From the NCBI RefSeq assembly GCF_003012815.1, contig NZ_PXYJ01000001.1, forward strand, positions 1,054,001 through 1,118,000: DNA of 64,000 nucleotides, read 5' to 3'. Shown piece by piece: positions 52,119 through 61,018 of this stretch. Origin of the DNA: Allosphingosinicella vermicomposti (GTDB lineage: Bacteria; Pseudomonadota; Alphaproteobacteria; Sphingomonadales; Sphingomonadaceae). The translations under genes were made by a program, and so were the position numbers. Every line of letters starts with the position of its first letter. Position 1 is the first letter of the stretch. The notes beneath the pieces are model-generated. The model made no database searches, was not told where the DNA came from, and saw only the letters and a program-made list of their open reading frames with translations.

Positions 52119-52339
52119 TAGCCCGCCTCCTCATCCTCCTCGCCAAGGGCTGGCAGAGGGGCCCTTCCCTCATTCTTCCGCCCACCTGCCGCTATTCGCC
52201 GAGCTGCTCGGCCTATGCAATTACCGCTTTTGAGCGCTATGGAGCGCTGAAAGGCGGTTGGCTGGCCGTCAAACGCATATCCCGCTGCCATCCCTGGGGG
52301 GGCTCGGGCTACGATCCGGTACCGACGAAGGACGCTTAA
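52115..52339 (+). CDS. yidD: Membrane protein insertion efficiency factor YidD
   Basis: 74 aa. A small amphipathic membrane-associated protein that aids YidC-dependent insertion. The conserved cysteine-rich core is [20 protein letters not shown] (about 26-45) followed by [19 protein letters not shown]. It overlaps rnpA by four bases and is immediately followed by yidC. Confidence 0.95.
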   Translation: MIARLLILLAKGWQRGPSLILPPTCRYSPSCSAYAITAFERYGALKGGWLAVKRISRCHPWGGSGYDPVPTKDA

Positions 52340-54037
52340 GTGAACGAGCAACGCAACCTGATTTTCGCCGTCATCCTGTCGGCCCTGATCCTGTTCGGCT
52401 GGAGCTTCGTCGCCGAGCAATATTTCCCGACGGCGAACGAGCCTTCGACGAAGGTCGTTGATGGAAAGCAGGTGCCTGCAACCCAAACGGCGCCGTCAGC
52501 GGGTACTGCTGCCGCGATCCGCAACCGCGATCTTGTCCTTCGCGAAACCCCGCGTGTTCGCGTCGAAACGCCGCGCCTGCAGGGCTCGATCAACTTGAAG
52601 GGCGCGCGGATCGACGATCTCGTCCTCGTCACGCATGGCGAGCATTTGGTGACCGATTCGGCGCCGATCCGTATCCTGTCGCCCGCCGGCGCGCCGGATG
52701 CCAATTTCGCAAGTTTCGGCTGGACCGGCGAAGGCGTCGCCCTCCCCGGCCCGGAGACCGTCTGGACGGCGAGTAGCGATCGTCTCGCGCCCGGAACGCC
52801 TCTCACGCTCAGCTGGTCCAATCCGCAGGGTCAGGTCTTCCAGATCCGCCTGTCGGTGGATGACGGCTATATGTTCGACGTCCAGCAGAATGTCGCCAAT
52901 CGCGGCGGCGGTGCAGTCGCCGTCAAGCCCTACAGCCTGATCAGCCGCGTCGGCGAATCGAAGGATCCGGACAGCTGGACGATCCACACCGGCCCAATCG
53001 GCGTGTTCGGCGGCAAGGCCAATTACGATGTCGATTTCAGCACCTTGCGTGAAGATGGCGATCAGCGCTTCACGTCGAATGGCGGCTGGCTCGGCTTCAC
53101 CGACAAATATTGGCTGACCGCCCTCGTTCCCGCGCAGGATGCCGGGGTCGAGGCGGCATTCCGCGCGGGGACCAACAATAGTTATCAGGCGGATCTCACA
53201 ACCGCGCCGGGTATCGTTGCCCCGGGTAAGGCTGTCTCCTACCAAAGCCGCCTGTTCGCGGGCGCCAAGGAAGTCGCTTTGCTCGACCGCTACGAGAAGG
53301 ATCTCGGCATTCGCCAGTTCGACAAGGCGATCGACTGGGGCTGGTTCTATTGGTTCGAGCGGCCGATCTATTCCGTGCTCCACTGGCTCTTCGAAATGAT
53401 CGGCAATTTCGGCTTCGCGATCATGGGCCTCACCCTCCTCGTCCGCCTCATCATGTTCCCGATCGCGCAGAAGCAGTTCGCGTCCATGGCCGCGATGCGC
53501 GTCGTCCAGCCCAAAATGAAGGCGCTTCAGGAACGCTACAAGGATGACAAGGCGAAGATGCAGCAGGAAATCCTGAAGCTGTATCAAGCCGAGAAGGTGA
53601 ACCCGATGGCGGGCTGCCTTCCGATCGTGATCCAGATCCCGATCTTCTACGCTCTCTACAAAGTGCTGCTGCTGTCGGTCGAAATGCGTCACCAGCCCTT
53701 CGTGCTGTGGATCAAGGATTTGTCGGCACCCGATCCACTGACCCCGGTCAACCTGTTCGGCCTGCTACCCTTCACGCCTCCGTCGATCATCGCCATCGGC
53801 ATCCTGCCGATCCTGGTGGGCTTCACGAGCTGGCTGCAGTTCAAATTGAATCCGGCCCCCACCGATCCGGTGCAGAAGCAGGTCTTCTCGATCATGCCGT
53901 GGGCCTTCATCTTCATCATGGCGCCCTTCGCGGCTGGCCTGCAGCTTTACTGGGTGACGAATAACGTCCTCACCATCCTGCAGCAAAAGTGGCTCTACAG
54001 CCGCCATCCCGGCATGAAGGCGGCGGTGGACGCGTGA
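52340..54037 (+). CDS. yidC: Membrane protein insertase YidC
   Basis: 565 aa. Inserts and folds inner-membrane proteins, alone or with Sec. One N-terminal helix (NLIFAVILSALILFGWSFVA), the large periplasmic domain (about 60-340) and the five-helix conserved Oxa1 core (from about 355) are present. Core segments include YSVLHWLFEMIGNFGFAIMG, PMAGCLPIVIQIPIFYALYK and LQLYWVTNNVLTILQQKW. The start is GTG directly after the yidD stop. The stop TGATG overlaps the start of an ORF formed by the next repeat. Confidence 0.96.
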   Translation: MNEQRNLIFAVILSALILFGWSFVAEQYFPTANEPSTKVVDGKQVPATQTAPSAGTAAAIRNRDLVLRETPRVRVETPRLQGSINLKGARIDDLVLVTHGEHLVTDSAPIRILSPAGAPDANFASFGWTGEGVALPGPETVWTASSDRLAPGTPLTLSWSNPQGQVFQIRLSVDDGYMFDVQQNVANRGGGAVAVKPYSLISRVGESKDPDSWTIHTGPIGVFGGKANYDVDFSTLREDGDQRFTSNGGWLGFTDKYWLTALVPAQDAGVEAAFRAGTNNSYQADLTTAPGIVAPGKAVSYQSRLFAGAKEVALLDRYEKDLGIRQFDKAIDWGWFYWFERPIYSVLHWLFEMIGNFGFAIMGLTLLVRLIMFPIAQKQFASMAAMRVVQPKMKALQERYKDDKAKMQQEILKLYQAEKVNPMAGCLPIVIQIPIFYALYKVLLLSVEMRHQPFVLWIKDLSAPDPLTPVNLFGLLPFTPPSIIAIGILPILVGFTSWLQFKLNPAPTDPVQKQVFSIMPWAFIFIMAPFAAGLQLYWVTNNVLTILQQKWLYSRHPGMKAAVDA

Positions 54038-54069
54038 TGTCCATCCGCCTCCTCCGTCTCCTCTCCTCA

Positions 54070-54150
54070 CGTCACCCCGGCGAAAGCCGGGGTCTCGGGA
54101 CGACGAAGGCGCTTTCACGTCATAACACCCCGGCTTTCGTCGGGGTGACG
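54070..54150. repeat. Family C repeat forming a yidC-engB linking ORF
   Basis: CGTCACCCCGGCGAAAGCC and GGCTTTCGTCGGGGTGACG, inverted. The plus-strand ORF 54037-54168 (43 aa, beginning MSIRLLRLLSSRHPGESRG and ending FVGVTEVGDE) starts at an ATG overlapping the yidC stop (TGATG). It stops eight bases into the engB gene. Confidence 0.75.
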
Positions 54151-54160
54151 GAGGTGGGTG

Positions 54161-54802
54161 ATGAGTGAAGCGGAAGACTCCAATCTCGACGAGATCGCCC
54201 GAAAGCTGTTTTCCGGGCCGATCACGTTTCTGAAATCCGCGCCGGGCCTTCAATTCCTGCCGGACGCCGATGTGCTCGAAGTGGCTTTTGCGGGCCGTTC
54301 GAACGTCGGCAAATCATCACTCATCAACAAGCTTACCAACCGCAACGGCCTTGCCCGCACGTCGAACACGCCGGGGCGGACGCAGGAGCTGAATTTCTTC
54401 GACGTCGGTGAGCCGCTGCGCCTGCGCCTCGTCGACATGCCGGGTTATGGCTTTGCCAAGGCGCCCAAGGATATCGTCCGCAAGTGGCGATACCTGGTCA
54501 ACGATTATCTGCGCGGCCGCGCAGTGCTGAAGCGCGCAATGGTGCTGATCGACGCGCGCCATGGCATTAAGGAAATCGACCGCGAAATCATGAAGATGCT
54601 GGATGAGGCTGCGGTGAGTTATCACCTCGTCCTCACCAAGGCGGACAAGATCAAGGCGTCCGAACTCGCCGCAGTCACCGCCGCGACCGAGGAGGAAGCG
54701 CGCAAGCGCCCTGCGGCCCATCCGGAAATTATTCCCACATCCAGCGAAACCGGGCTGGGGATCGACCAGTTACGCAAGGCAGTGGTTGAAGCAGTAAGTT
54801 GA
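54161..54802 (+). CDS. engB: Ribosome biogenesis GTPase EngB (YihA/YsxC)
   Basis: 213 aa. A GTPase for late 50S subunit assembly. G1 FAGRSNVGKSSLINKLTN (about 43-60), the G2 region TSNTPGRTQELNFF, G3 LVDMPGYGFAKAP (about 89-101) and G4 LTKADKIK (about 157-164) are intact. ATG at 54161 with GGAGGT five bases upstream; this ribosome site lies at the edge of the family C repeat. Confidence 0.95.
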   Translation: MSEAEDSNLDEIARKLFSGPITFLKSAPGLQFLPDADVLEVAFAGRSNVGKSSLINKLTNRNGLARTSNTPGRTQELNFFDVGEPLRLRLVDMPGYGFAKAPKDIVRKWRYLVNDYLRGRAVLKRAMVLIDARHGIKEIDREIMKMLDEAAVSYHLVLTKADKIKASELAAVTAATEEEARKRPAAHPEIIPTSSETGLGIDQLRKAVVEAVS

Positions 54803-54811
54803 CCCCATTCC

Positions 54812-54885
54812 CGCTCGTCCTGAGCCTGTCAAAGGACGGTTAAGGCCGAACGATATACATGGGCTTCGACAGCCTCAGCCCCCGC
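54812..54885. repeat. Family A palindromic repeat, degenerate
   Basis: CCGCTCGTCCTGAGCCTGTC at the left and GGGCTTCGACAGCCTCAGCC at the right; the arms carry several mismatches. It lies between engB and the GST gene, both plus strand. Confidence 0.65.
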
Positions 54886-54931
54886 AGCAGTGGGAGAGCT
54901 GTGGTGGTGGTGAGACGTTAAGGAGGATCAG

Positions 54932-55594
54932 TTGCTCAAGCTCATCATCGGCAACAAGGCCTATTCCTCCTGGTCCCTGCGCGGCTGGCTGGCGGTGAAG
55001 CAGTCCGGTCTACCGTTCGAGGAAATTACCGTCCCCATGTTCGACGACGAATGGGACAAACGCACCAAGGGCAACGAATTCGCACCATCGGGCGGCAAGG
55101 TGCCGATCCTGTGGGACGATACGGCAGTGATTTGGGATTCGCTCGCCATTATCGAATGGCTCGCGGACAAAACCGACAAGGCGCGTTACTGGCCTGATGA
55201 CGATGCAGCGCGGGGCATGGCGCGGTCGATGACGGCCGAAATGCATTCAAGCTATCAGCATCTGCGCAACGAATGCGGGATGAATGTGCGCAAGCAATTC
55301 CCGGCCAGGACGCTGTCCGAACCCGTTCGGCAGGAGGTCTCACGTATCCTCCAGCTTTGGGCGCAGGCCCGTGCGCGCTGGGGCAGCGGCGGCCCTTATC
55401 TGTTCGGCGAATTCGGCGCGGTCGACATCATGTTCGCGCCGGTGGTCACCCGTTTCGTCACCTATTCAATCCAAGTGCCGCCCTTCGCCGCTAATTATAT
55501 GGAGGCGATCCTCAGCCACCCCTGGATGCAGGAATGGATTTCAGCGGCTCAGGACGAGCCTTGGGTGATCGAGCATTACGAACAATCGGCGTAA
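54932..55594 (+). CDS. Glutathione S-transferase family protein
   Basis: 220 aa. Two-domain GST layout. A thioredoxin-like N-terminal domain contains LIIGNKAYSSWSLRGWLAVK (about 4-23, catalytic Ser/Tyr region) and GKVPILWDDTAVIWDSLAII (about 55-74, the cis-Pro and GSH-binding motif). An all-helical C-terminal domain follows. The target is unknown. The start is TTG with AGGAGG nine bases upstream. It is convergent with the cupin gene across a family A repeat. Confidence 0.87.
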   Translation: MLKLIIGNKAYSSWSLRGWLAVKQSGLPFEEITVPMFDDEWDKRTKGNEFAPSGGKVPILWDDTAVIWDSLAIIEWLADKTDKARYWPDDDAARGMARSMTAEMHSSYQHLRNECGMNVRKQFPARTLSEPVRQEVSRILQLWAQARARWGSGGPYLFGEFGAVDIMFAPVVTRFVTYSIQVPPFAANYMEAILSHPWMQEWISAAQDEPWVIEHYEQSA

Positions 55595-55607
55595 TGATAC
55601 CCAACAC

Positions 55608-55687
55608 CGCTAGTCCTGAGCCTGTCGAAGGACGGTCCCAGTTGTAATGGGGTTGGCCTGCGGCTCGACATGCTCAGCCGGGGCGGC
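55608..55687. repeat. Family A palindromic repeat, partly degenerate
   Basis: CGCTAGTCCTGAGCCTGTCG and CGGCTCGACATGCTCAGCCG. It lies between the convergent GST and cupin genes. Confidence 0.7.
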
Positions 55688-55699
55688 GATGGGGATCAG

Positions 55700-56149
55700 T
55701 CAGTAAGGCGCTCCATCCTTATGCCGGTAAGTCTTAGCCTCTGAGTCCCATTCCAGATCCACATCCGGATAGTGGCAGTGCCCACGGTCCGGTGTTCCCA
55801 TCACGACGAAAGTGCAATCCTCGCCCGCGCGGTTGACGAGATGATGGCCGTTGGCGACGCCTTTGGGGAACGCCGCGCAATCGCCGGGGCGAAGCACGGT
55901 TTCAGCCCCCTCCTCCACCAGCACCGCCTCGCCCGACGTCATGACGAGGAATTCGTCAATCTCGTCATGCCAATGGCGCTGGCTGGAAATCGCGCCCGGC
56001 TCCAACCTCACATGGCTCGCCCCGAAATCAGTCAAGCCCGAAGGTGGGCCGAGCCGCCGGAACCAGCGCCCGCCCATCTCCGCCGCGAACGGCATCGGAT
56101 AGGTCGTGCGGTTGGTCGCTTCGATGGCGTCGAGATCGATCTTCGGCAT
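55700..56149 (-). CDS. Cupin domain protein
   Basis: 149 aa. One cupin_2 barrel: ISSQRHWHDEIDEFLVMTSG (about 54-73) with the HxH...E metal motif and LRPGDCAAFPKGVANGHHL (about 85-103). It is preceded by LTDFGASHVRLEPGA. The C-terminus (DVDLEWDSEAKTYRHKDGAP) resembles the short tail of stand-alone cupins. Function unknown. ATG at 56149 with GGAG upstream. It is divergent from dapE by 47 bases. Confidence 0.82.
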   Translation of the reverse strand: MPKIDLDAIEATNRTTYPMPFAAEMGGRWFRRLGPPSGLTDFGASHVRLEPGAISSQRHWHDEIDEFLVMTSGEAVLVEEGAETVLRPGDCAAFPKGVANGHHLVNRAGEDCTFVVMGTPDRGHCHYPDVDLEWDSEAKTYRHKDGAPY

Positions 56150-56196
56150 GTCAGTCTCCGCTGGGCAGGGCGCGCCTTGCTTGCTACGCGAGCGCA

Positions 56197-57327
56197 ATGA
56201 CCGCCGCAATCGATCCTATCGACCTCACCCGCCGCCTCATCGCCTGCCCGAGCGTTACGCCGTTGGAAGCCGGCGTGCTGGACGTGCTGGAAGCGGAGTT
56301 GCGCGCCATCGGGTTCGACGTTCACCGTTTCACGGTTGGCGAGGCGCCGGACGGCCCGGTCGAAAATCTGTTCGCAACGCGCGGATCGGGCGGCCCGCAT
56401 TTCGCCTTTGCCGGGCATGTCGACGTCGTCCCGGCAGGCACGGGCTGGTCCTCCAACCCGTTCGAGGCCGAGGTCAGGGGCGATCTCCTCTATGGGCGCG
56501 GCGCGGTGGACATGAAAGGCGCCATTGCCGCTTTCATCGCCGCTTGCGAGCGGACCGCAGGGCACCAAGGCACATTGAGCCTCATCATCACCGGCGACGA
56601 GGAAGGGCCCGCCGTCTACGGCACGGTCGCGCTGATGGACTGGATGGCGGCGCGGAATATCCGACCGGACATGATCCTGGTCGGCGAGCCGACATCCGAA
56701 CATCGCCTCGGCGACACGGTGAAGATCGGGCGGCGGGGATCGGTCAATATCTGGATCGATCTGCCGGGCACGCAGGGGCATGTCGCCTACCCTCACCTTG
56801 CCGACAATCCGATCACCAGGCTTGGCGCGCTCATCCAGGCATTGGGCGCCATGCCGCTCGACGAGGGCAGTGATTGGTTCCAGCCATCAAACCTCGAAAT
56901 CACCGAAGTGTCCGGCGGCTCAACGGCCTGCAACGTCATTCCCGGTACTGCCCAGGCGCGGCTCAATATCCGGTTCAACGATTTGCATATGGGCGCCGAT
57001 CTCGTCGAACGAGTGCGAACGGTAGCCGAAAGCGTTGCTCCGGGCGCAAAGGTCGAGGCTAAAATTTCGGGCGAGGCTTTCCTGACGACGCCGGGGCTTT
57101 TGTCGAGCATCGTCGCGGACGCGATCCGTGTTGAAACGGGTGTCGAAGCCGCCCTGTCAACCGGCGGCGGCACGTCCGATGCGCGTTTCCTCTCGAAGCT
57201 CTGCCCGGTGGTGGAATTCGGCCTCCCCAACGCTACGATGCATAAGCTGGACGAAGCTGTTGCCGTCGAAGATTTGACCGTGCTCACCGCAATTTACGAG
57301 CGGATCATATTGGCGGCGCTCAGCTAG
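56197..57327 (+). CDS. dapE: Succinyl-diaminopimelate desuccinylase
   Basis: 376 aa. A di-zinc M20-family amidase in lysine/diaminopimelate synthesis, needed for peptidoglycan. Metal-site motifs are FAGHVDVVPAG (about 70-80), YGRGAVDMKGAIAAFIAACE (about 99-118), TGDEEGPAVYGT and STGGGTSDARF (about 326-336). The dimerisation domain lies in the middle. ATG at 56197 (MTAAIDPIDLTRRLIACPSV). Confidence 0.94.
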   Translation: MTAAIDPIDLTRRLIACPSVTPLEAGVLDVLEAELRAIGFDVHRFTVGEAPDGPVENLFATRGSGGPHFAFAGHVDVVPAGTGWSSNPFEAEVRGDLLYGRGAVDMKGAIAAFIAACERTAGHQGTLSLIITGDEEGPAVYGTVALMDWMAARNIRPDMILVGEPTSEHRLGDTVKIGRRGSVNIWIDLPGTQGHVAYPHLADNPITRLGALIQALGAMPLDEGSDWFQPSNLEITEVSGGSTACNVIPGTAQARLNIRFNDLHMGADLVERVRTVAESVAPGAKVEAKISGEAFLTTPGLLSSIVADAIRVETGVEAALSTGGGTSDARFLSKLCPVVEFGLPNATMHKLDEAVAVEDLTVLTAIYERIILAALS

Positions 57328-57331
57328 CCGA

Positions 57332-57396
57332 TCGCTAAGGCTGAGCCCGTCGAACCCGGGGTGAGCTGGAACCGTCCTTCGACAGATTCACGACGG
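57332..57396. repeat. Family A palindromic repeat, degenerate
   Basis: CGCTAAGGCTGAGCCCGTCG and CCTTCGACAGATTCACGACGG-type arms with mismatches. It lies between the convergent dapE and GGDEF-EAL genes. Confidence 0.6.
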
Positions 57397-57411
57397 AATT
57401 AAATGCACGGA

Positions 57412-59109
57412 TCAGGCGATCAGCGCGAGGCGTTCGTGCCGAGGCTGCCCAACCCACGCCCGCATTTCAGCCTCCGGCATCGGATAGGCGAAGGCATAGC
57501 CCTGGATCGTGTCGCAGCCGATCATACGAAGGACGGCGAGCTGCTCACGCCTCTCCACACCTTCGGCGACAACTTCGCAGCCAAGGCCATGGCAGAGGTG
57601 AATGATGGCGCTGACGATCGTCCGCGCATTTTCGGACGTATCGACGTCGTGGATAAGGCTCCGGTCGAGCTTCACGCGGTCGAGCGGCACGTCCTTCATG
57701 CGCGACAAGTTGGAATAGCCCGCGCCAAAGTCGTCGAGCGTGATCGCGACACCGAGCGCCCGCAACGCGTTCAATTCCGCGACGATCAGGTCGTCACATT
57801 GCAGGACCATGGTTTCCGTGAGTTCAAGTTCCAGCATATGCGGCGGCACGCCGGAGCGATCCAGGCATTCACGGAAATGTTCGAAGAAATCCGAGCGTTC
57901 GATCTGCGACGGACTGACATTGATCGTAAGCCGATGGTCAAGGCCGTCGGCCTGCCACGCCTTGACGGTATCCATGGCCGCTTCGACAACCCATTCGCCG
58001 ACCGCGACGATCAGCTTGGTATCTTCGGCGACTGGAATGAAGCTATCGGGCATCCGCACACCGTCGGTCGGATGGTTCCAGCGTAGCAGCGCCTCGACTG
58101 CCACAACGCCGCCGGTCCGCGCGCATATCTGCGGTTGGTAGACCAGGTTGAACTGGCCCTGTGCCACGGCCTCCCGCAGCGCGCGCTCGGTCCGCGATTT
58201 CTGCTCGAACGCGGCGGCCAAGTCGGCATTGAATGTAAACACCTCACCGCCGCCCAAGGCCTTGGCATGATACATCGCCATATCGGCGGCCTTCATGAGA
58301 TCGGTGAGCTCGATGCCGTGTACGGGGTGGAGGGCGATCCCAACAGACGCCCCCATCGTGATTTTCTGCCCCATATGTTCGAAGCGTTCGGACAGGCGAT
58401 CGCGCACCTTGCGGGCCGCTTCATCGGCCTGTGCCTGGCTTTTCGCCGGGAGCAGCATGGTGAATTCATCGCCCGCCAATCGCGCGAGAAGCGGTTGCCA
58501 GTGGTTTTCGCTGGCTGCCAGCTCACCAACCACTTCGCGAAGACGCTCCGCCACGCGGATCAACACCTCGTCGCCATGGGCGTGACCAAGCGTGTCGTTA
58601 ACTTCCTTGAAGCGATCGAGATCGATGAAAAGCAATGCCGCCGGCTCGCCCGCCTGAAGCTTCAGGATGCGGTCAGCCTCACGCTTGAAGTGAAGCCGGT
58701 TAGGCAATTGTGTCACCGGATCGAACATCGCGATACGCTGCACCTGGTCGATATTCGAGCGCACCTGTTCGAACAGGCCGTCCACCGCCATGGCAAGGCG
58801 CGGCATTTCAGAGCGCAAAATTGGTGGCGCAGGAGAAGAAAGGTCGCCGCTTTCAACGGCAAGCAACCGATCGATCAGCGCCGACACGGCACGTGCGTGA
58901 CCGCTATTTGGCTTTTCCGCAGCCACCCAGACGACCAGCAAGGCAAAAAGGCCAATACCGATGGATGCCGCGATTTGTTCGTCCAAATTGCGCAGCACGA
59001 CAAAACCGCACAACGTCAAAATGAACGACGAAATACCCGCGCACCACGAAATCACGCGACTGCTAAGCCAGCCGACTTTGTCCCAATAATTTGCCACGTT
59101 AAGCCCCAA
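57412..59109 (-). CDS. GGDEF-EAL domain membrane protein (cyclic di-GMP signalling)
   Basis: About 565 aa. Two N-terminal transmembrane helices (VISWCAGISSFILTLCGFVV and IAASIGIGLFALLVVWVAA). Then a diguanylate cyclase domain (about 145-310) whose core reads LARLAGDEFTMLLP, AGDEF in place of GGDEF. An EAL phosphodiesterase domain follows (about 320-560) with EALLRWNHP, ELTETMVL, LDDFGAGYSNLSRMKDVPLD and AEGVERREQL, so the catalytic EAL residues look intact. It could make, degrade or do both to cyclic di-GMP. The start is uncertain: I chose TTG 59107-59109 behind GAGGAG; GTG 59095-59097 is the alternative. The frame is open further but would enter the smr gene. Confidence 0.88.
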   Translation of the reverse strand: MGLNVANYWDKVGWLSSRVISWCAGISSFILTLCGFVVLRNLDEQIAASIGIGLFALLVVWVAAEKPNSGHARAVSALIDRLLAVESGDLSSPAPPILRSEMPRLAMAVDGLFEQVRSNIDQVQRIAMFDPVTQLPNRLHFKREADRILKLQAGEPAALLFIDLDRFKEVNDTLGHAHGDEVLIRVAERLREVVGELAASENHWQPLLARLAGDEFTMLLPAKSQAQADEAARKVRDRLSERFEHMGQKITMGASVGIALHPVHGIELTDLMKAADMAMYHAKALGGGEVFTFNADLAAAFEQKSRTERALREAVAQGQFNLVYQPQICARTGGVVAVEALLRWNHPTDGVRMPDSFIPVAEDTKLIVAVGEWVVEAAMDTVKAWQADGLDHRLTINVSPSQIERSDFFEHFRECLDRSGVPPHMLELELTETMVLQCDDLIVAELNALRALGVAITLDDFGAGYSNLSRMKDVPLDRVKLDRSLIHDVDTSENARTIVSAIIHLCHGLGCEVVAEGVERREQLAVLRMIGCDTIQGYAFAYPMPEAEMRAWVGQPRHERLALIA

Positions 59110-59213
59110 TCCCCAGCGCTCCTCTAGGACAAAGCGGACCGTTTCGGCAACGGATAAGGCTAACGGGTTAATAATCTTTTGCTGAATCGGGATTCTGTTC
59201 AGATTCCGGACAC

Positions 59214-59759
59214 TTATTTGCGCCGACGCAAGATGATGTAGAGCGCCCCCGTTCCGCCGTGCCGCTGATGGGCACCGCGCACCGCCGCGATTGCCGACGC
59301 GTGGCGGGACGCGTGCAGCCAATCGCCCACTGCCGCGCGAATGGCGCCGCGCGCGACGGGCCAACGCTCGCCCTTGGGCGGCTTTCCGGTGACAAGGAGG
59401 ATCAACCGGTCACCCTTATGGATGGCATCGTCCAGCCGGCTGTCGAGCACGGCATAAGCTGTCGCGAGATTATGACCATGAAGGTCGACGATCATATCCG
59501 GCGAGACGAGCCCGCGGGCAAGCTTCTTGTCCCAGCTGGCATCCAGCGTCGTTCCCGGACCTGCGGACGGCGGCGGGGACGGCGAAGCGGCGGGTAGCCG
59601 GGGGGACGGACGCCGTCCCTTGGCTGCAACCGGTTTGGCTGGAACGGCCGGCGCTACCACGGCATCCAAAGGCTTCGCATACGCCTCATGGAGCGGCCGC
59701 ACGCTCGCGACCACCTTATCCCACAAAAGCCGTTCTTCAGCGCTGAGTTTGCGCGGCAT
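59214..59759 (-). CDS. Smr/MutS2 domain protein
   Basis: 181 aa. A Pro/Ala-rich N-terminal half (for example PRLPAASPSPPPSAGPGT) and a C-terminal Smr domain. The Smr motifs are DMIVDLHGHNLATAYAVL (about 88-105), LLVTGKPPKGERW and HQRHGGTGALYIILRRRK at the very end. Smr domains are DNA/RNA nucleases or binders; this single-domain type resembles SmrA/SmrB. The 5' end overlaps the mltA 3' end by 23 bases, so the two are co-transcribed. Confidence 0.88.
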   Translation of the reverse strand: MPRKLSAEERLLWDKVVASVRPLHEAYAKPLDAVVAPAVPAKPVAAKGRRPSPRLPAASPSPPPSAGPGTTLDASWDKKLARGLVSPDMIVDLHGHNLATAYAVLDSRLDDAIHKGDRLILLVTGKPPKGERWPVARGAIRAAVGDWLHASRHASAIAAVRGAHQRHGGTGALYIILRRRK

Positions 59760-60897
59760 TGCGTCCGGCCAGCAGGCGCGCCACCGCAGCGTTCGGCAAC
59801 ATCACATAGGCCCTGCCCCGTGCTTGCAGGCCGCCCGATATCGCGGCTGCGCCCTGCCCCGCGCCCCAGAAGGTGTCGAAGCGGTTTGCCCCCTTGATCG
59901 CGCCGCCCGTATCCTGCGCTACCCAAAAGCCATCCGCCTGATCGTAATCGAGATCGAGGAGCACCGGGGCGCCCAAGGGTATGAAACGAGGGTCGGCGGC
60001 AACACTGCGTTTCGGGGTCACCGCGACGCCCATCGCGCCTAGCGGCCCCGGGCCGGTCAGTTCGCGGAAGAAGACATAGCTCTTATTCTCCCGCATCAGG
60101 GCCCTGCCCTGCTCCGGGTTGGCGCGAAGCCAATCGGTGATCGCCTGCATCGATACTGCCCCGGTGATCAGCCCGCGTTCCTTCAGAAGCTTGCCGATCG
60201 CGACATATTCGCGGCCATTCTGATCGGCATAGCCGATCCGCATGACCCCGCCGTCCGGCAGCAGCAATTGGCCGGAACCCTGGATTTGAAGGAAGAAAAG
60301 ATCGATCGGGTCGGCCGCCCAGGCGATCTCCAAGCCCTTGCCGGCCAACGCTCCATCCTCGATCGCAGCGCGGTCGTGATAGAGAACATAATTGCCCCCT
60401 TTATCCACCCGTCCCCGTCCTTTTTCCCCGGTCGCAGGGTTGGCGGCGAGGAGATCTGCAGGCTTGGCGTAGACCGGAACCTCAAACCCGGCCGCCTTCA
60501 CACGCGATCCGGAAATCTGGGGTTCGTAATAGCCGGTTGCAAAGGCGCTGCCGTCGCCGACTTGGACGAGCTGGAACCCGGAGTGGAAAAATTCGACAAC
60601 GCCTTCAGGACTTTCGAAATCAAGCGGCTGGCAAAGTGCCTGCCAATCTTCCGGGCGTGTCAGCCCGCTCGTGTCGGCCCGTTTCAGCATCGCCGGGCAG
60701 CTGGCGATGAAGGCATTGTAGAGGCGTTGTGCGTCACTCGGCTGTATAGTGATCGCCGGGCCGGCCGTGACGCCGACCGCGACTGCATTTTCGGGAGGCG
60801 GAGGCGCAGGCGGCACCTTCGGCTTCGGTGCCGGAACGCAGGCGGCAATAACCGCAATAGAGGCGGCAAGCGCCAGCCTTGAACAAAAACGCATCAT
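59737..60897 (-). CDS. mltA: Membrane-bound lytic murein transglycosylase A
   Basis: 386 aa. A lytic transglycosylase that cleaves peptidoglycan glycan strands, probably lipid-anchored. The signal ends in a lipobox-like VIAAC (Cys about 19) after MMRFCSRLALAASIA, followed by a Pro-rich spacer. The MltA domain contains ATGYYEPQISGSR and IQGSGQLLLPDGGVMRIGYA. The 3D domain contains QDTGGAIKGANRFDTFWGAG, with the catalytic aspartate. ATG-ATG at 60897. It lies 121 bases downstream of the Tim44-like gene. Confidence 0.92.
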   Translation of the reverse strand: MMRFCSRLALAASIAVIAACVPAPKPKVPPAPPPPENAVAVGVTAGPAITIQPSDAQRLYNAFIASCPAMLKRADTSGLTRPEDWQALCQPLDFESPEGVVEFFHSGFQLVQVGDGSAFATGYYEPQISGSRVKAAGFEVPVYAKPADLLAANPATGEKGRGRVDKGGNYVLYHDRAAIEDGALAGKGLEIAWAADPIDLFFLQIQGSGQLLLPDGGVMRIGYADQNGREYVAIGKLLKERGLITGAVSMQAITDWLRANPEQGRALMRENKSYVFFRELTGPGPLGAMGVAVTPKRSVAADPRFIPLGAPVLLDLDYDQADGFWVAQDTGGAIKGANRFDTFWGAGQGAAAISGGLQARGRAYVMLPNAAVARLLAGRNAAQTQR

Positions 60898-61018
60898 CCT
60901 CGCTTCATAGCGCGGCAAGAGGTGAAGGGAACACCCGTCCTTACGAGCGAAGCAGTCCATCAAGCATCGAGTCTAGAGACAAGCCGCCGCGTCGCCATGT
61001 TCCTCGTAATGGCGACGA

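Noticed and set aside
59110-59364. Extended N-terminus for the GGDEF-EAL protein
   Set aside because: The extension would run antisense-free but in another frame through the conserved C-terminal end of the smr gene and adds no recognisable domain.
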